Shown in pieces: positions 30,767 through 43,100 of a stretch of DNA of 64,000 nt. The DNA is from Symbiodinium natans. Lineage: Eukaryota; Sar; Dinophyceae; Suessiales; Symbiodiniaceae. Below the pieces are notes generated by a model, which was given only the letters and a program-made list of their open reading frames with translations, searched no databases and was not told where the DNA came from. The stretch is from NCBI GenBank assembly GCA_905221605.1, contig CAJNDS010000746.1:767461-831460 (forward strand), read 5' to 3'. The translations under genes and the position numbers were made by a program. Positions within the stretch are counted from its first letter, which is position 1; each line of letters opens with the position of its first letter.

Positions 30767-30889
30767 CATGAAGCAGGGTATATATTTCTTATACCCCCAA
30801 AAGGACACCAGGTACATACACTCACCAATATTAGAAAGGAACCTTATATACACTCACCAATTACAGTAATATAAACCCTGCTTCACATG
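30767..30889. mobile_element. MITE family H, full copy
   Basis: Inverted ends CATGAAGCAGGGTATAT and ACCCTGCTTCACATG. The interior duplicates CACTCACCAAT. A partial copy is at 2631-2700, and AACCCTGTTTCATGTG at 37710 may be an end fragment. Confidence 0.8.
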
Positions 30890-30904
30890 AGGGGGGGGGG
30901 AAGA

Positions 30905-30995
30905 GTTTCGGCCATGGCCCGTATGGGTCGAACCTCTATGGGCCTAGGCATGCCCATGAGTCTGGAGTCACCCAGTGATCCTACGCAGTCTTCCT
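30905..30995 (-). CDS. exon-like island
   Basis: Minus frame EEDCVGSLGDSRLMGMPRPI then EVRPIRAMAETL. The plus frame is also open. Lies 130 bp past the DUF1517 stop. Unassigned. Confidence 0.25.
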
Positions 30996-31126
30996 CTAGC
31001 CCTAAACCCTAAACCCTAAACCCTAAACCCTAAACCCTAAACCCTACAACTACCCTAAACCGCTAAACCTTAAACCTGGTTTCTGGTCCTCCACGGGGTA
31101 CAGTATGCAACCTGCCGAGGGCGAAC

Positions 31127-31162
31127 TCAGATCATGACGAGCTCTGGGAACTTCATAGTGAC
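31127..31162 (-). CDS. DUF1517 exon 12 (last)
   Basis: Twelve codons after TTCGCAG|G, reading VTMKFPELVMI and TGA at 31127-31129. Aligns with the family terminus ELLEDYPLLRPL. Confidence 0.85.
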   Translation of the reverse strand, partial: VTMKFPELVMI

Positions 31163-34100
31163 CTGCGAAGGTTTAGGGTTTAGGGGTTAGGGTTTAGGGT
31201 GTAGGGTTTAGTGTCGAGGGTTTAGGGTTTAGGACAGGGTTTGAAGGGTCTAGGGGTTTGGGCTTTCATAGTTGAGGCGATTTCAGGCCCCGAAGACAAG
31301 AGTGCGAGCATCCTCGACAGTGGTGATCAGCTTCCCCTGATGGTGGACTGCCAGACCCTACACCCTAAATCGTAAAACCTAAACCCTAAACCCTAAACCC
31401 TAAACCCTGAACCCTAAACCCTAAACCCTAAACCCTAAACCCCAAACTGCTGCATGTCATCCGAAAGCCTTGACTTTCGTTCTGGTACCCGCACACAGTT
31501 GGGGGCAGGGGAACAAAACCCCCTCATTAAACCCTAAACCCGTTTGGGGTTTAGGGTTCAATGTTCAGGGTTTAGGGTTTAGGGTTTAGGGTTTAAGGCC
31601 CCACCTCCATGGCGGAGAGGGAATCGCCCTCCTCCTCGGCCGGCGCGGTTTGTGCTTTAGCCCAAGGTTGCGAAAGGCTCCAAGTACGTCTGAAAAGGGG
31701 TTTAGGGTTCAGGGATTATGGGGTTTAGGGTCTAGGGTTTAGAGGGTTTAGGGTTAAGGTTTTGGGGCTTATAGGGTACAAGTAGAGGGTTTTAGGGAAT
31801 ACTTAGGGTATTTGACATCTGGCGCTAGATTTGGATCCCTTTGGCGGGGCCTGGAAGTTATTAGTCAAGACCAGCTCAAGGAGAAACACTGCCAGACCCA
31901 AGAGTAACCTAGGAATAAAAACGGGTTTAAGGTTCAGGGTTTAGGGTTTCGGGGTTTCGGGTTGAGGGAACCCTAAACCCTAAACCCTTTTCCGGGACAT
32001 ACGGGAACCTAAACCACCCCAAAAGGCGGCCTTACTCTGGCTCCTAGACTAACGCCAAATCACTCGTCCCCTTTAGGGCGTGCGAAGCGGGGGAGTGGGA
32101 GGGTCTATGATCGGTTTAGGCTTTAGGGTTTAGGGTTTAGGGTTTAGGGTTTAGGGTTTAGGGTTTGGAAGTGGACATTACTGTAAGACGCAGGAGGTAA
32201 GTACTCAGAGACTCCAATATCCCGTAATTAAGGAATAATCCTTACAGTCTACAAAACGATGGTTTAAGGAATATTCCTGAACTAAGGGGTATAGGCGTCA
32301 CTGGGTACCAGAATTCACAGCTTGCAACATGGCGATGGGGTCTAGGATTTCGGGTTTAGGGTTTAGGGTTTGGGGTTTAGGGTTCAGATCGTGCCTCCGG
32401 GATCCACTGCACATCCAGCTGCAGAAGCTCATCCGCCTGTTGTTGCGAGTCACCACTGCTCTGAGGTTTCGGGCTTAGGTTTAGGGTTTAGGGTTTAGGG
32501 TTTAGGGTTTAGGGTTTAGGGTTTAGGGTTTAGGGTTTAGGGTTTAGGGTTTAGGGTTTAGGGTTTAGGGTTTAGGGTTTAGGGTTTAGGGTTTAGGGTG
32601 AAAACATTGATGGCAGAATGCCCTGAATCCTGACTGTCAAGGGACGTATGCTCGGACCCCTAAGGATGGCCCTCATACTATATTTCTTTAGGAACCTTTT
32701 TGCAAAAAAAAGGTTTAGGGTTTAGGGTTTAGGGTTTAGGGTTTAGGGTTTAGGGTTTCCCCAAACCCAAGGGTACAACGGTACAACCGCAGGTGTCCTA
32801 GGTGTCCATGGCAGAGTCGCATGAGGCTGAAGGACCCATCCCCGCGCACCCTAAACATTCTACTCCTTATCACAGGAACTGCAAAAACCAAGGGTACCCC
32901 CATTGTGGTTTAGGGCTTGGCTTTCGAGGTCGAAAGAATAAGCCTGAACCTAAAACAGACCCTGAACCGAACCCATATGGGGCTTTCCGAAAAATAGGGG
33001 TGCCTTTGTTGGGAATCCTAGAAGAGGCTTCGAGTATTCGGGAGGTGTAGGTTAGGGGTACGCTAATGTGCTTCCAGAGACCCGGGGAAGTGGGTCCCCT
33101 TTTCCGGGGGGGGGGGGGGGGGCGAAGACGAAATTCGAAGACGAAATTTGAAGACGAAATTCGGCCCAGCCGAAATTAGGCCCTGAAGACGAAATTCGGC
33201 ACTAAAGACGAAATTCGGCCCCTGAAGCCTAAATTTGGCCCTGAAGCTGGGCCCTTGAAGCCGAAATTCGGCCCTGAAGCCGAAATTCGGCTCCTGAAGA
33301 CGAAATTCGGGCCGGAAGCCTAAATTCAGCCCTGAAGACGAAATTCGGCCCTGAAGCCGAAATTCGGCTCCTGAAGACGAAATTCGGCCCCGAAAACGAA
33401 ATTCAGGGCCATTTTATGCAGGCCTAAGGGGGACCGAAACCGAATTCAAGCTTCAGGCCGAATTTCGTCTTCGGGACCGAATTTCGCCTTCAGGAGCCGA
33501 ATTTCGGCTTCAGGGCCGAATTTCGTCTTCAGGGCTGAGTTTAGGCTTCCGGCCCGAATTTCGTCTTCAGGAGCCGAATTTCGGCTTCAGGGCCGAATTT
33601 CGTCTTCAGCGGCCGAATTTCGTCTTCGGGGCCGAATTTCGTCTTCGGGGCCGAATTTCGGCTTCAAGGGCCCAGTTTAGGCTTCAGGGCCGAATTTAGG
33701 CTTCACGGGCCGAATTTCGTCTTTAGTGCCGAATTTCGTCTTCAGGGCCTAATTTCGGCTGGGCCGAATTTCGTCTTCAAATTTCGTCTTCGAATTTCGT
33801 CTTCGCCCCCCCCCCCCCCCCCGGGAAAAGGGGACCCAGTTTCCCGGGTCAATGCTAATGTGGGAAGTTCCCTTATACATCCGAAACCCTACTGTAACCC
33901 TCTAAACCCTCTAAACCCTAAACCCCAACCCTAAAACCCTAAACCCTAACCCCCAACACCCAAGCTACGAACCTTTTCCATCAAGGGCTTCGGTCGCCAA
34001 ACTCTTCGATAAACCCTAAACCCTAATCCCTAAACCCTAAAACCAAACCCTAAAACCTAAACCAGTTGAGGGTTTAGGGTGTAATTCCCTGAGTGCCTGC

Positions 34101-37100
34101 ACTTCGCTCACAGACCCGAGGATCCTCTTGACATCCGCCACGCTGCGGACCTGCCGAGCAAAGGGGGCTTATTGAGGGTTTAGGGTTTAGGGTTTGCACG
34201 ATTAATTTAGGTTTTTTAGGGCTTATAGGGTTGAAGAGCGTTTATAGGACCGCCTGAACCCGCAAAGGGGCTCGAAGAGAGGTTTCGGGTTTTCAGGGTT
34301 GAGGGTTCAGGGTTTACAGGGCTTGGCGTTTGTAAAGTTTCTAGGGTTCATTTAGGGTTTGGGCCGAATAGGGTTTAGGGTTTACGTGGTTTATCGTTCT
34401 GAAAATTACTGTCCCCTTCTGGGTCTTATATATATATATATATACGATGGCAACCTTCAAACACCAAAAGGGACCATGGTTTAGAGAACTACCCAGATGC
34501 AACATGCAGTGTGATTGAGAGGATTTCGGATCTCCTCCATTTCTAGGATCAAAGGAGCAATGCTCTGGAACTATCGACCAATCTTGAAGCCAGCGTTCAA
34601 AAGAAGATAGGTGAGTTAGTATGTGACAGGGCAGATGATTTTCTACACAAAAGCATGGAACCTGAAATCGAGAACGCCCAAGGGCCCAAGGAAATGACCC
34701 CCCAAACCCCTCCATCCTTGCAAGCCCTAAAAACCCTAAACCCTAAACCCTACACGCTATACCCTACACCCTATACCCTACACCCTAAACCCTAAACCCT
34801 AAACCCCTGGCAGTACAGCCTGAGAATCGAAATTGGCTACTTGGCGACTCGGGTCCTATGCCCAAAGAACCCTGACAACCGGGAGCTGTGTCTGGCAGAA
34901 GCACAGCTGCTCCCTTGTCGTAGACTATTCAATGCCATGCTAGCGCCCCTTTTTTTTTTTGGGGGGGGGGGGGGTACCTAATTGTAACATTTTGAGGATA
35001 TTCGGAGAACATACCAATGAAAGCAAGGACCTGAAACCTCAACTTCGAAAAACTGAGCGAAGTTGCGGTAAACAAGGGGTTTCAGTACGGAGTACGAATC
35101 GGGAAGCACACAAGAGCCCTGCACGAGGTCCTTCGCATCCTTCTCATCGCCCAGAACGGCTCCATAGCAGCCTAATTGTCAAAGTCTTGCTCCCAAGCCG
35201 CTGGAGGGTGGTAGGGGTTCGGGGTCATACAGTCAAACGCCCTAAGCCTTTGTGTCTTAATGGGCCTGAAAAGGCAGCCTAACCCAAACAAAATGTGGAT
35301 TCAATAGGGTACCACTGCGCATTCCTTAAACTTAGTTGTCCAGTATCCTAGAAACTCGAGGTCAACCTTTGGGATTCTGTAGGGACTTTCCCAAAAAAGG
35401 TTAAAGGATAAGGGTTTAGGGTTTAGGGTTTAGGGTTTAGGGTTACTCACTCTACTACTGTGTTTTGGATGTGCCATGTAGGATTTAGGGATGTTTGGGG
35501 TTTCGGGAGGCGTCCTTCTAAATGCCTCGTAAACCTTACACCCTAAACCCTGGGCCCTAAACCTAAACCCTCAACCCTACTCTGCCAATTAAACGGATGG
35601 GAGGACGGGCTTGGAGGTTTAGGGGACTTGGGGGGGGACTTGGGGCTCAAGGGCTTTCAGGGGCCCCTTACATGTAGGGTTTAGGGTTTAGGGTTTAGGG
35701 TTTAGGGTTTAGGGTTTAGGGTTTAGGGTTTAGGGTTTAGGGTTTAGGGTTTAGGGTTTAGGGTTTAGGGCTACTACATGCCAGTTGGGGTTTGGTGCCA
35801 GCAGCTCCCTTTCTGGGCCGGTGGCTGAGCATGAGCGTGACCTCGGGAGCAGCGCCCTAGAAACTTCTTACCTCGACCCCATAAGGTCTGCTAATGGGGT
35901 ATAGAAGGGCTCCCCAAATAAGGGCTTTTGTTTTAACAACCCTTCACTCCTTTTCGGGCGAGCTTGGGCTTAGGGTTTAGGGTTTTATGGCCATATTCTA
36001 GGGGTTCTACCTTGGACCCTTAAGGATGTACCCTTGGGTTTTGGGGTGCCCTTTTTTTAAGATCCTCCAAGGGATATAAGTAGTGTATAAAGGGGAACCT
36101 GTAGGGGTACAACCTTAGTGGTCCGAGTCTTACTTCCTGGAGACCCCTTGGCCCTAAACCCTGAACCAACAAGCGCCCCTTTAGGATACGGTGCCAGATA
36201 CCTGGGGTTGAGATCAGATCTAAGGTCCTTTCTGGTCCGGCCATCCTCTATCATACCAGCCGAGAAATCGCAGGGGAAGCGCACACGCCCACACACAAAC
36301 AACCCAAAACCCTAACCCAAAACTTTTAAACCCTGAGCCCTACCCCCTAACAACCCTAACAACCCTGATTCCTCAACCCCACACCCTTCGCTTCGGAGTG
36401 GTCGCCGGATAACATGCAGTTCCGCCCGTACGAAGCCTACGTAGATGGCGCATGTAGTCTCAAACCTAGTCAGGCTAGTGGTTTAGGGCTTAGGTAGGAA
36501 AGAGAAATTTTGTAGTTATTTAGGAGATGCCCATCATACTTGCTCTGTATACTCCAGGGTACCACCAAAGACCTGGGGTGAACTGAACTCGTGCCCAAAG
36601 GGTCCATGTACCTAATCATTATGTACTTGGGCCTTAAAGTACCTCCGATACAGGGACTTTAAGGCCCAAGTATATAATAATGAGGAACATGGACGCTTAG
36701 GGCTAGGGTTTAAGGCTTGGCGTTTACGGTTTTAGGGCTTTGAGGTTTCAGCGTTGGATATGGTGGTTTTTGCAACATAAGTCACTGGAAGGGGCAGTCT
36801 GCAGGGTTAGGGTTCAGGGGTTAGGGGTTTAGGGTTTAGGGTTTAGGGTTTAGGGTTTAGGGCTTAGGGCTCAGAGTTTAGGGTTTAGGGTTTAGGGTTT
36901 AGGGGGTTTTAGGGTCTGTTCTTGTTTTTCCACGCTAAGGCCGCCAAGGGCTCAATGGCTAAGGACCTCTACCAAAAACCAAGTATCCCTGAATGATGAA
37001 ACGCACTTACAATGCCGACAAACGAAATGTAAGGGATATTTCGTACTCTGGCCTACGTAGTCCCCAAAACCCTAAGCCCTTAACCCCTAACCCCTAAACC

Positions 37101-40100
37101 CTAAACCCTCAACCCTCAACCCACAGGGCACCCGACCACCACATATTCGGTCACCGCAATGCCGCCTTTGTCCCTGGCGGGTTTAGGGTACAGCGTTTAG
37201 GGTTTAGGGCTATGGGTACTTTGTCAGGAAGGCTATGAGTATGGTAGCTATACTTATAACCTATTTAGGACACGTATAACCCTACTAAAAACTACCCATG
37301 CGATTAAAGTGATGAGAGGTTCAAAGGCAACCTTTTAAAGCCGAAGCCCAAACCCTGAAAGCCTATACCCCACACCCTGAAACCCTAGCCCCTAATTAAA
37401 CCCAACAAAGCCCTGAAACCGCAAACCCCCCTATACAACCCTAAGGCCTAAACCCCAAACCAAAAGCCCTAAGGGCCTAACCCTAAACCCTAACCCCTAA
37501 ACCCTAAACCCCAAACCAAAAGCCCTAAGGGCCTAAAACCTTACCACCCTAAACTCTGAAGCCGATCCACAACCACACCCACCACAAGAGGGGGGGGGCG
37601 GCGGCGGATAGGGGCCTTCATACCTTAAACCCTAAACCCTAAACAGGAACATAGCCCTAAACCACTCAAACCCTAATTCCGAAACCCTAAACCCTAAACA
37701 GCAATATCAACCCTGTTTCATGTGCGGTTACGTTCCTGGGTTCATCTCGCCCGAGTCAAGCTACAAGTAGCTCTTGCCGTTCCCTAAACGCAAGACCCAT
37801 GGAATCGCAAACCCAAAACCTTTATGAACCCTGGACCCTCACCCGCCCTAAACCCCAAATCCTAAACCCTAAACCCTAAACCCTAAAACCCCAAACCCGC
37901 GCCCCCAAAAACTCCCAAAGCTCCCGAATCTTCAATGTCCATACTCTGAAAGCATCGCAACCTTCCCTTCCTCCACCCCCTGAACCCTAAACCCTTAACC
38001 CTAAACCCTGAGAAGGTTAGCTTTTCTGATGCTTAGCGTAGACGGCTCTGGGTTTGGGGCTGACACACCAGGAAAACAAGGCAGCCAGTCTCACAGACAA
38101 GGTTGTTGCGAGGGTTCCAGGGGCTTCTCCGATGGATAATAATCCTATATCGCCCTTATAAGGAAGAATATTTGTTTTATTTTGGGGGGGGGGGACTTAA
38201 GCAAATAGTAGCCCTAAACCCTAAACCCTAAGCCTGAAACCCTACAACCCTGAAGCACAGACCCTAAAAGCCTGAAGCCTCGACCCAAAAAGCATGGCAG
38301 CAGGACTTCTCCCAGTCGCCATCTCCCCACTTCTCTTGCGCCTCCAGACCTCAGAGCTGGCACTGAGGGCGTGACGTGTAGGCTCCTTCTCAGAGCTTAG
38401 CTTTTCTGCTGCTTAGGGTTTAGGGTTTAGGGTTTAGGGTTTAGGGTTTAGGGTTTAGGGTTTAGGGTTTAGGGTTTAGGGTTTAGGGTTTAGGGTTTAG
38501 GGTTTAGGGTTTAGGGTTAGGGTTTAGGGTTTAGGGCCTTTAGGGTCTTGAGAGTTCATGGTTTGGGGCTTAGGGCTCGGGCTTTTGGAGTTCAAAAGTA
38601 AGCGTGACGTGTAAGCTCTTTCTCAGAGCTTAGCTTTTCTGCTGCTTAGGGTTTAGGGTTTAGGGTTTAGGGTTCAGGGTTCAGGGTTCAGGGTTCAGGG
38701 TTCAGGGTTTAGGGTTTAGGGTTTAGGGTTTAGGGTTAGGGTTTAGGGTTTAGGGCCTTTAGGGTCTTGAGAGTTCATGGTTTGGGGCTTAGGGCTCGGG
38801 CTTTTGGAGTTCAAAAGTAAGCGTGACGTGTAAGCTCTTTCTCAGAGCTTAGCTTTTCTGCTGCTTAGGGTTTAGGGTTTAGGGTTTAGGGTTCAGGGTT
38901 CAGGGTTCAGGGTTCAGGGTTCAGGGTTCAGGGTTTAGGGTTTAGGGTTTAGGGCTTAGGTTTTAGGGTTTACGGTTTAGGGTTTAGGGTCTTGAGAGTT
39001 CATGGTTTGGGGCTTAGGGCTCGGGCTTTTGGAGTTCAAAAGTAAGCGTGACGTGTAAGCTCCTTCTCAGAGCTTAGCTTTTCTGCTGCTTAGGGTTTAG
39101 GGTTTAGGGTTCAGGGTTCAGGGTTCAGGGTTCAGGGTTTAGGGTTTAGGGTTTAGGGCTTAGGTTTTAGGGTTTACGGTTTAGGGTTTAGGGTCTTGAG
39201 AGTTCATGGTTTGGGGCTTAGGGCTCGGGCTTTTGGAGTTCAAAAGTACGCAAATTGGGGGTTTAGGGTCTTGAGGGTTTAGGGTATCGTGGTCTGTTAA
39301 GTGCCATTTCGGGGTCGGGCGGGAGAGTCAAGGTGAGGTTCAAGGGGATGACTGAAGCTAGGACTAGGCTTCACCGCAGAACCCTAAAAGCATGTTTATA
39401 CCCTAAGCCCCAAAAACCCTAAAACTACTCAAATTCTCAACCTACGATGAGAGTGTTTGGGTTGTGATGTGGGGGTTCTGGGGTGGGGGGGGGGGGGCTT
39501 CTTGGTTACCCCACATATCAGGCTCCGTACTATAATAGGAACCTCCCGTTTGGTTTTAGGATCTACCTCGGCCTTCTCTACCTGTTGAAAGGCCCTGGAC
39601 AACAAGGGGTGGAGGTTCCAGGGTCTTCGTACTTTAGGGGTCTAGGGCGGTACGGGGCCTTAAACCCTCAGCCCGAAAACCCTCCTCTCTGAACCCTACA
39701 AGCCAACCGTACATCCTCAGATCCCAAAAACCTACGCCCCAGAACCATGAAAACGCTGACACACAAAAACCCTGCAACCCTGCAACCCTGCAACCCTGCA
39801 ACCCTGAACCCTAAACCCTAAACCCGAAACCCTAAACCCTAAACCCTGAACCCTAAACCCAAACCCCGAACCCTAAACCCTAAACCCTAAACTTCCTGAG
39901 CTTCCCACCCCAGCGCTGGAGCTTGGATCCGGCTGCGCGGCCTTCGTCCTTGCGCCAGGGAGAGGCTTAGGGTTTAGGGCTTAGGGCTTGAGGGCTTGAG
40001 GGCTTTAGGGCTTTAGGGCTTTAGGGCTTTAGGGCTTTAGGGCTTTAGGGCTTTAGGGCTTTAGGGCTTTAGGGCTTTAGGGCTTTAGGGCTTTAGGGCT

Positions 40101-43100
40101 TATACGGGTTCAGGTGGATAGGGGTTTAGGCCTGAGGGTTTAGGGTTGTAGAGTTTCAAGGTTTAGGGTGTTAGGGCTTTAGGGTTCTAGGGTTTAAGGC
40201 TTAGGGTTTTAGAGCTTGGGGTCTCATGTAGCCTTATAGGTTTATAGGGCTTGTAGGGTTCGAGGGCCTGGACTAACAAACCCTAAGCCCTAAACTCTAG
40301 GCGTCTTAAGACTTGGAGTTTCAAGGTGGGTGCGGGCTCAGAGCATGAAAGGATTTCACACCACTCGCATTTGCTGAGTCTGAGAGCCCAAGACCCCGAG
40401 GTTGAAGGTTTGGGGTTTAAGCTCCGGCTTGAGGATCTACACTCGGCGACGAAGTTGCTGATTGGAGCGCATTCTGTGTAACAGCGCTGGTCGTTGCAAA
40501 ATCTGGCGCAAACGAGCAAACCACTTAGCAAGACATGGAGTCCGTAGTGTAGTGGCGCGCCCTCTTGGTCGGGTTCGAGGCCCGGGGAGGGGAGTGGGTT
40601 CGATTCCCACCGGGTTCATTTGGTTGATGTCTTGTGGGAGGCCTTCTGGGGGCTGAATTTTGCCAGCATGGAATGTTGCAATCTTTTGGCAAAATCTGGC
40701 TTTGCTGGAGGCCTTCTGGGAGCCTGAATTAATCTGGCTTTGTTGGAAGCCTTCCTGGGAGCCTGAATTTTGTTGTCCTATCTGGCTTTGTGGGAAGGCC
40801 TTCTTGGAGCCTGATTTTTGCAATCTTTTCGCAAAATCTGACTTTGTTGGAGGTCTTTTGGGAGCCTTGAACTTTGCAGTCTGTTGGCGAAATCTGGCTT
40901 TGTTGGAGCCTTCTGGGAGCCTGAATTTCGCCATCTTTTGACAAATCTGGCTTGGCTTGCAGGCCTTCTGGGAACCGGAATTTCGCCATCTTTTGGCAAA
41001 ATCTGGCTTTGTTGGAGGCCTTCTGGGGGCCTGAATTTTGCAATCTTTTGGCAAGCTTTTGGCAAAAATCTGGCTTGTTGAAGGCCTTCTGGATTTTGTC
41101 AAGGTGGCATTCTTGGGGCCCAGCCCGGGATTAGAGACCCCATTTGCGTCGCAGCACCCCAGGCCTGATTTTGTCAGTGGGTGGCATGGGCTGGGGCGGG
41201 TGAAAAGACTTATTTCTCATGGCTGGGGTACTTGTGGAGTCAAGCGTTAAACCTGTTGATGTTAGTAGTAGTCTGACTGATTTGAACGGTGATCTTAAAT
41301 TTCATTACTAGGAGTCAGTTATCTTGTATTAATTGTGATGTGAACGCTCGTTTGGCATCGAATTATAAAGAACACAAATGTGGATACACTGGCTATGGGT
41401 CTGCGGTAATGCCAGGCGACTGCTCGCTTGAGACCAGAAGTGCCATTTTTCACTTTCGCCGTTCGACCTCCCAGAGGGAGATGTGATTCCACGCCGTATT
41501 CGGCTGAAGTCTTGTCAAAGAATTCTGCAGGGGTCCTGAGGTTGAGAGGCAGGGCTTACAGTCGTCCGAAAAGTGTCGGACGACTGCCCGCCTCTCTGCC
41601 CAGTTCTCGCCGTGGCTTGCCGGGTCTCACGACGAGGATAGGGTCCTCAGAGACCAAAAAAATTGAGGTGACATCGCAGCCACTCATAGACGGTGGCATC
41701 GAGGCCTCGCGTCCTCGGAAGTTCTAGGCAAGAGAGAAAGGCTCAGAAATTCATGGAACATACTTAAGATCCGAGCTTGACTGAGTAGGCCTCTACACAG
41801 CTGTTGGCTGCCCGGTTGGGATCCTTGGTCAGCTGCTTCCGCTGGTCTTTGCTGACCTTCAAGGCAATGTAGATTCATGATGAATGATTCTGGGAGCAAC
41901 GCTTATCAGAATGATTTGAATGGCCTTGGGACTCATCGTGAGTGAAAGAAGGATCCCACCAGGCAAGTTGTGAGCCAACAGCTATGAATGCAAGTCAAGT
42001 CGAAGGCGGCAATAGAAAGACATAGCTGAGAATCTGAGAAGTCAAGAACTTCCAGGAGCAGATGCAGATTGTTTCTCATGGGCAGCGGCCTTTGTGAACT
42101 TTCACGAAAAACCCTAAATCCTAGCCTAAACCGAAAACCGTAAACCCTACCTGGACCCTCCGGGAACCAAAATTTTAGTTGTTCTTTGGAAAAGTATTAA
42201 TTTCAGTTGCTGCTCCGGGAAACCGTTTTCTCAATGAGAAAGTGTTCTCGCCTTTGGGCAAAGCAGTGGTCGGCAAATAAAGGGTTCTGGCCGGGAAAAA
42301 ACGCGTTTCGGGCGGAAAAAACGCCGTCACCAAGCGTGAGCTCATGGCTCACTCTGCAGAAATCTTGAAAAAATGCTCGAGACCAGACATTTTAATTCTC
42401 GGACATCAAAGAACTGTTTTCTTTGAACGAGCTGAAATTAGGGGCTCCTCGGAAGGTCCAGTTAAGCCCTAACCCCGCAACCTACCACCCCGAACCCAAA
42501 GGAGCCCCCAAGTAGCTGGTCTCGGAGTTCCCTCTTGCGTGGCGCAGAGTGTGGGACCTCTTTTCCGTGGTACCCTAAACCCCATACACCCTGAACCCTA
42601 AACTCTAAACTCTAAACCCTAAACCCTAAACCCTAAACCCAAAACCCAGTTCAGTTTAGGGTCCGCAGTCTGCTTCGAGGGCCTCAACATTCCGCATTCT
42701 GCAAGTTGCCTGAATTCTGCAAGTTGCCTGAGAACCTAGTAACCTACATATCGAGGGTTGGACCTTGGACCCTTACGGTTTCTAGCCTTGGGTTTCGGGG
42801 AACCTTTTCAAGGATCCTTAAGGTAGTATAAGGGCAAAATTTGGAGTTTATTAAGGGAAACCTTTAGGGGTACAACCTTAAAGGTACCAGTCTTAATCCC
42901 CTGAACATACACTGCACCCATCACAGGGTTTGACTATCGAGTTTCATTCAGGGAGTAGCTATCGGGTTTTTGTTGATAATAATTATTCAGTCTAGGGCCT
43001 CAATGGGCCTCATTGCAGAGTTGGCCTTTAGGGTTCCGTCTGTCAGGTATAGTTACCCTAAACCCTAAACCCTAAACCCTAAACTTTAAACGCGAGGTCC

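Noticed and set aside
33110-33835. CRISPR-like array
   Set aside because: The repeats are contiguous and mirrored as a palindrome with no unique spacers, and the genome is eukaryotic.
40437-41102. 221-codon minus open frame as a repeat protein
   Set aside because: It is generated by the degenerate 55-bp tandem repeat inside a DUF1517 intron; other frames over the same DNA are equally open.
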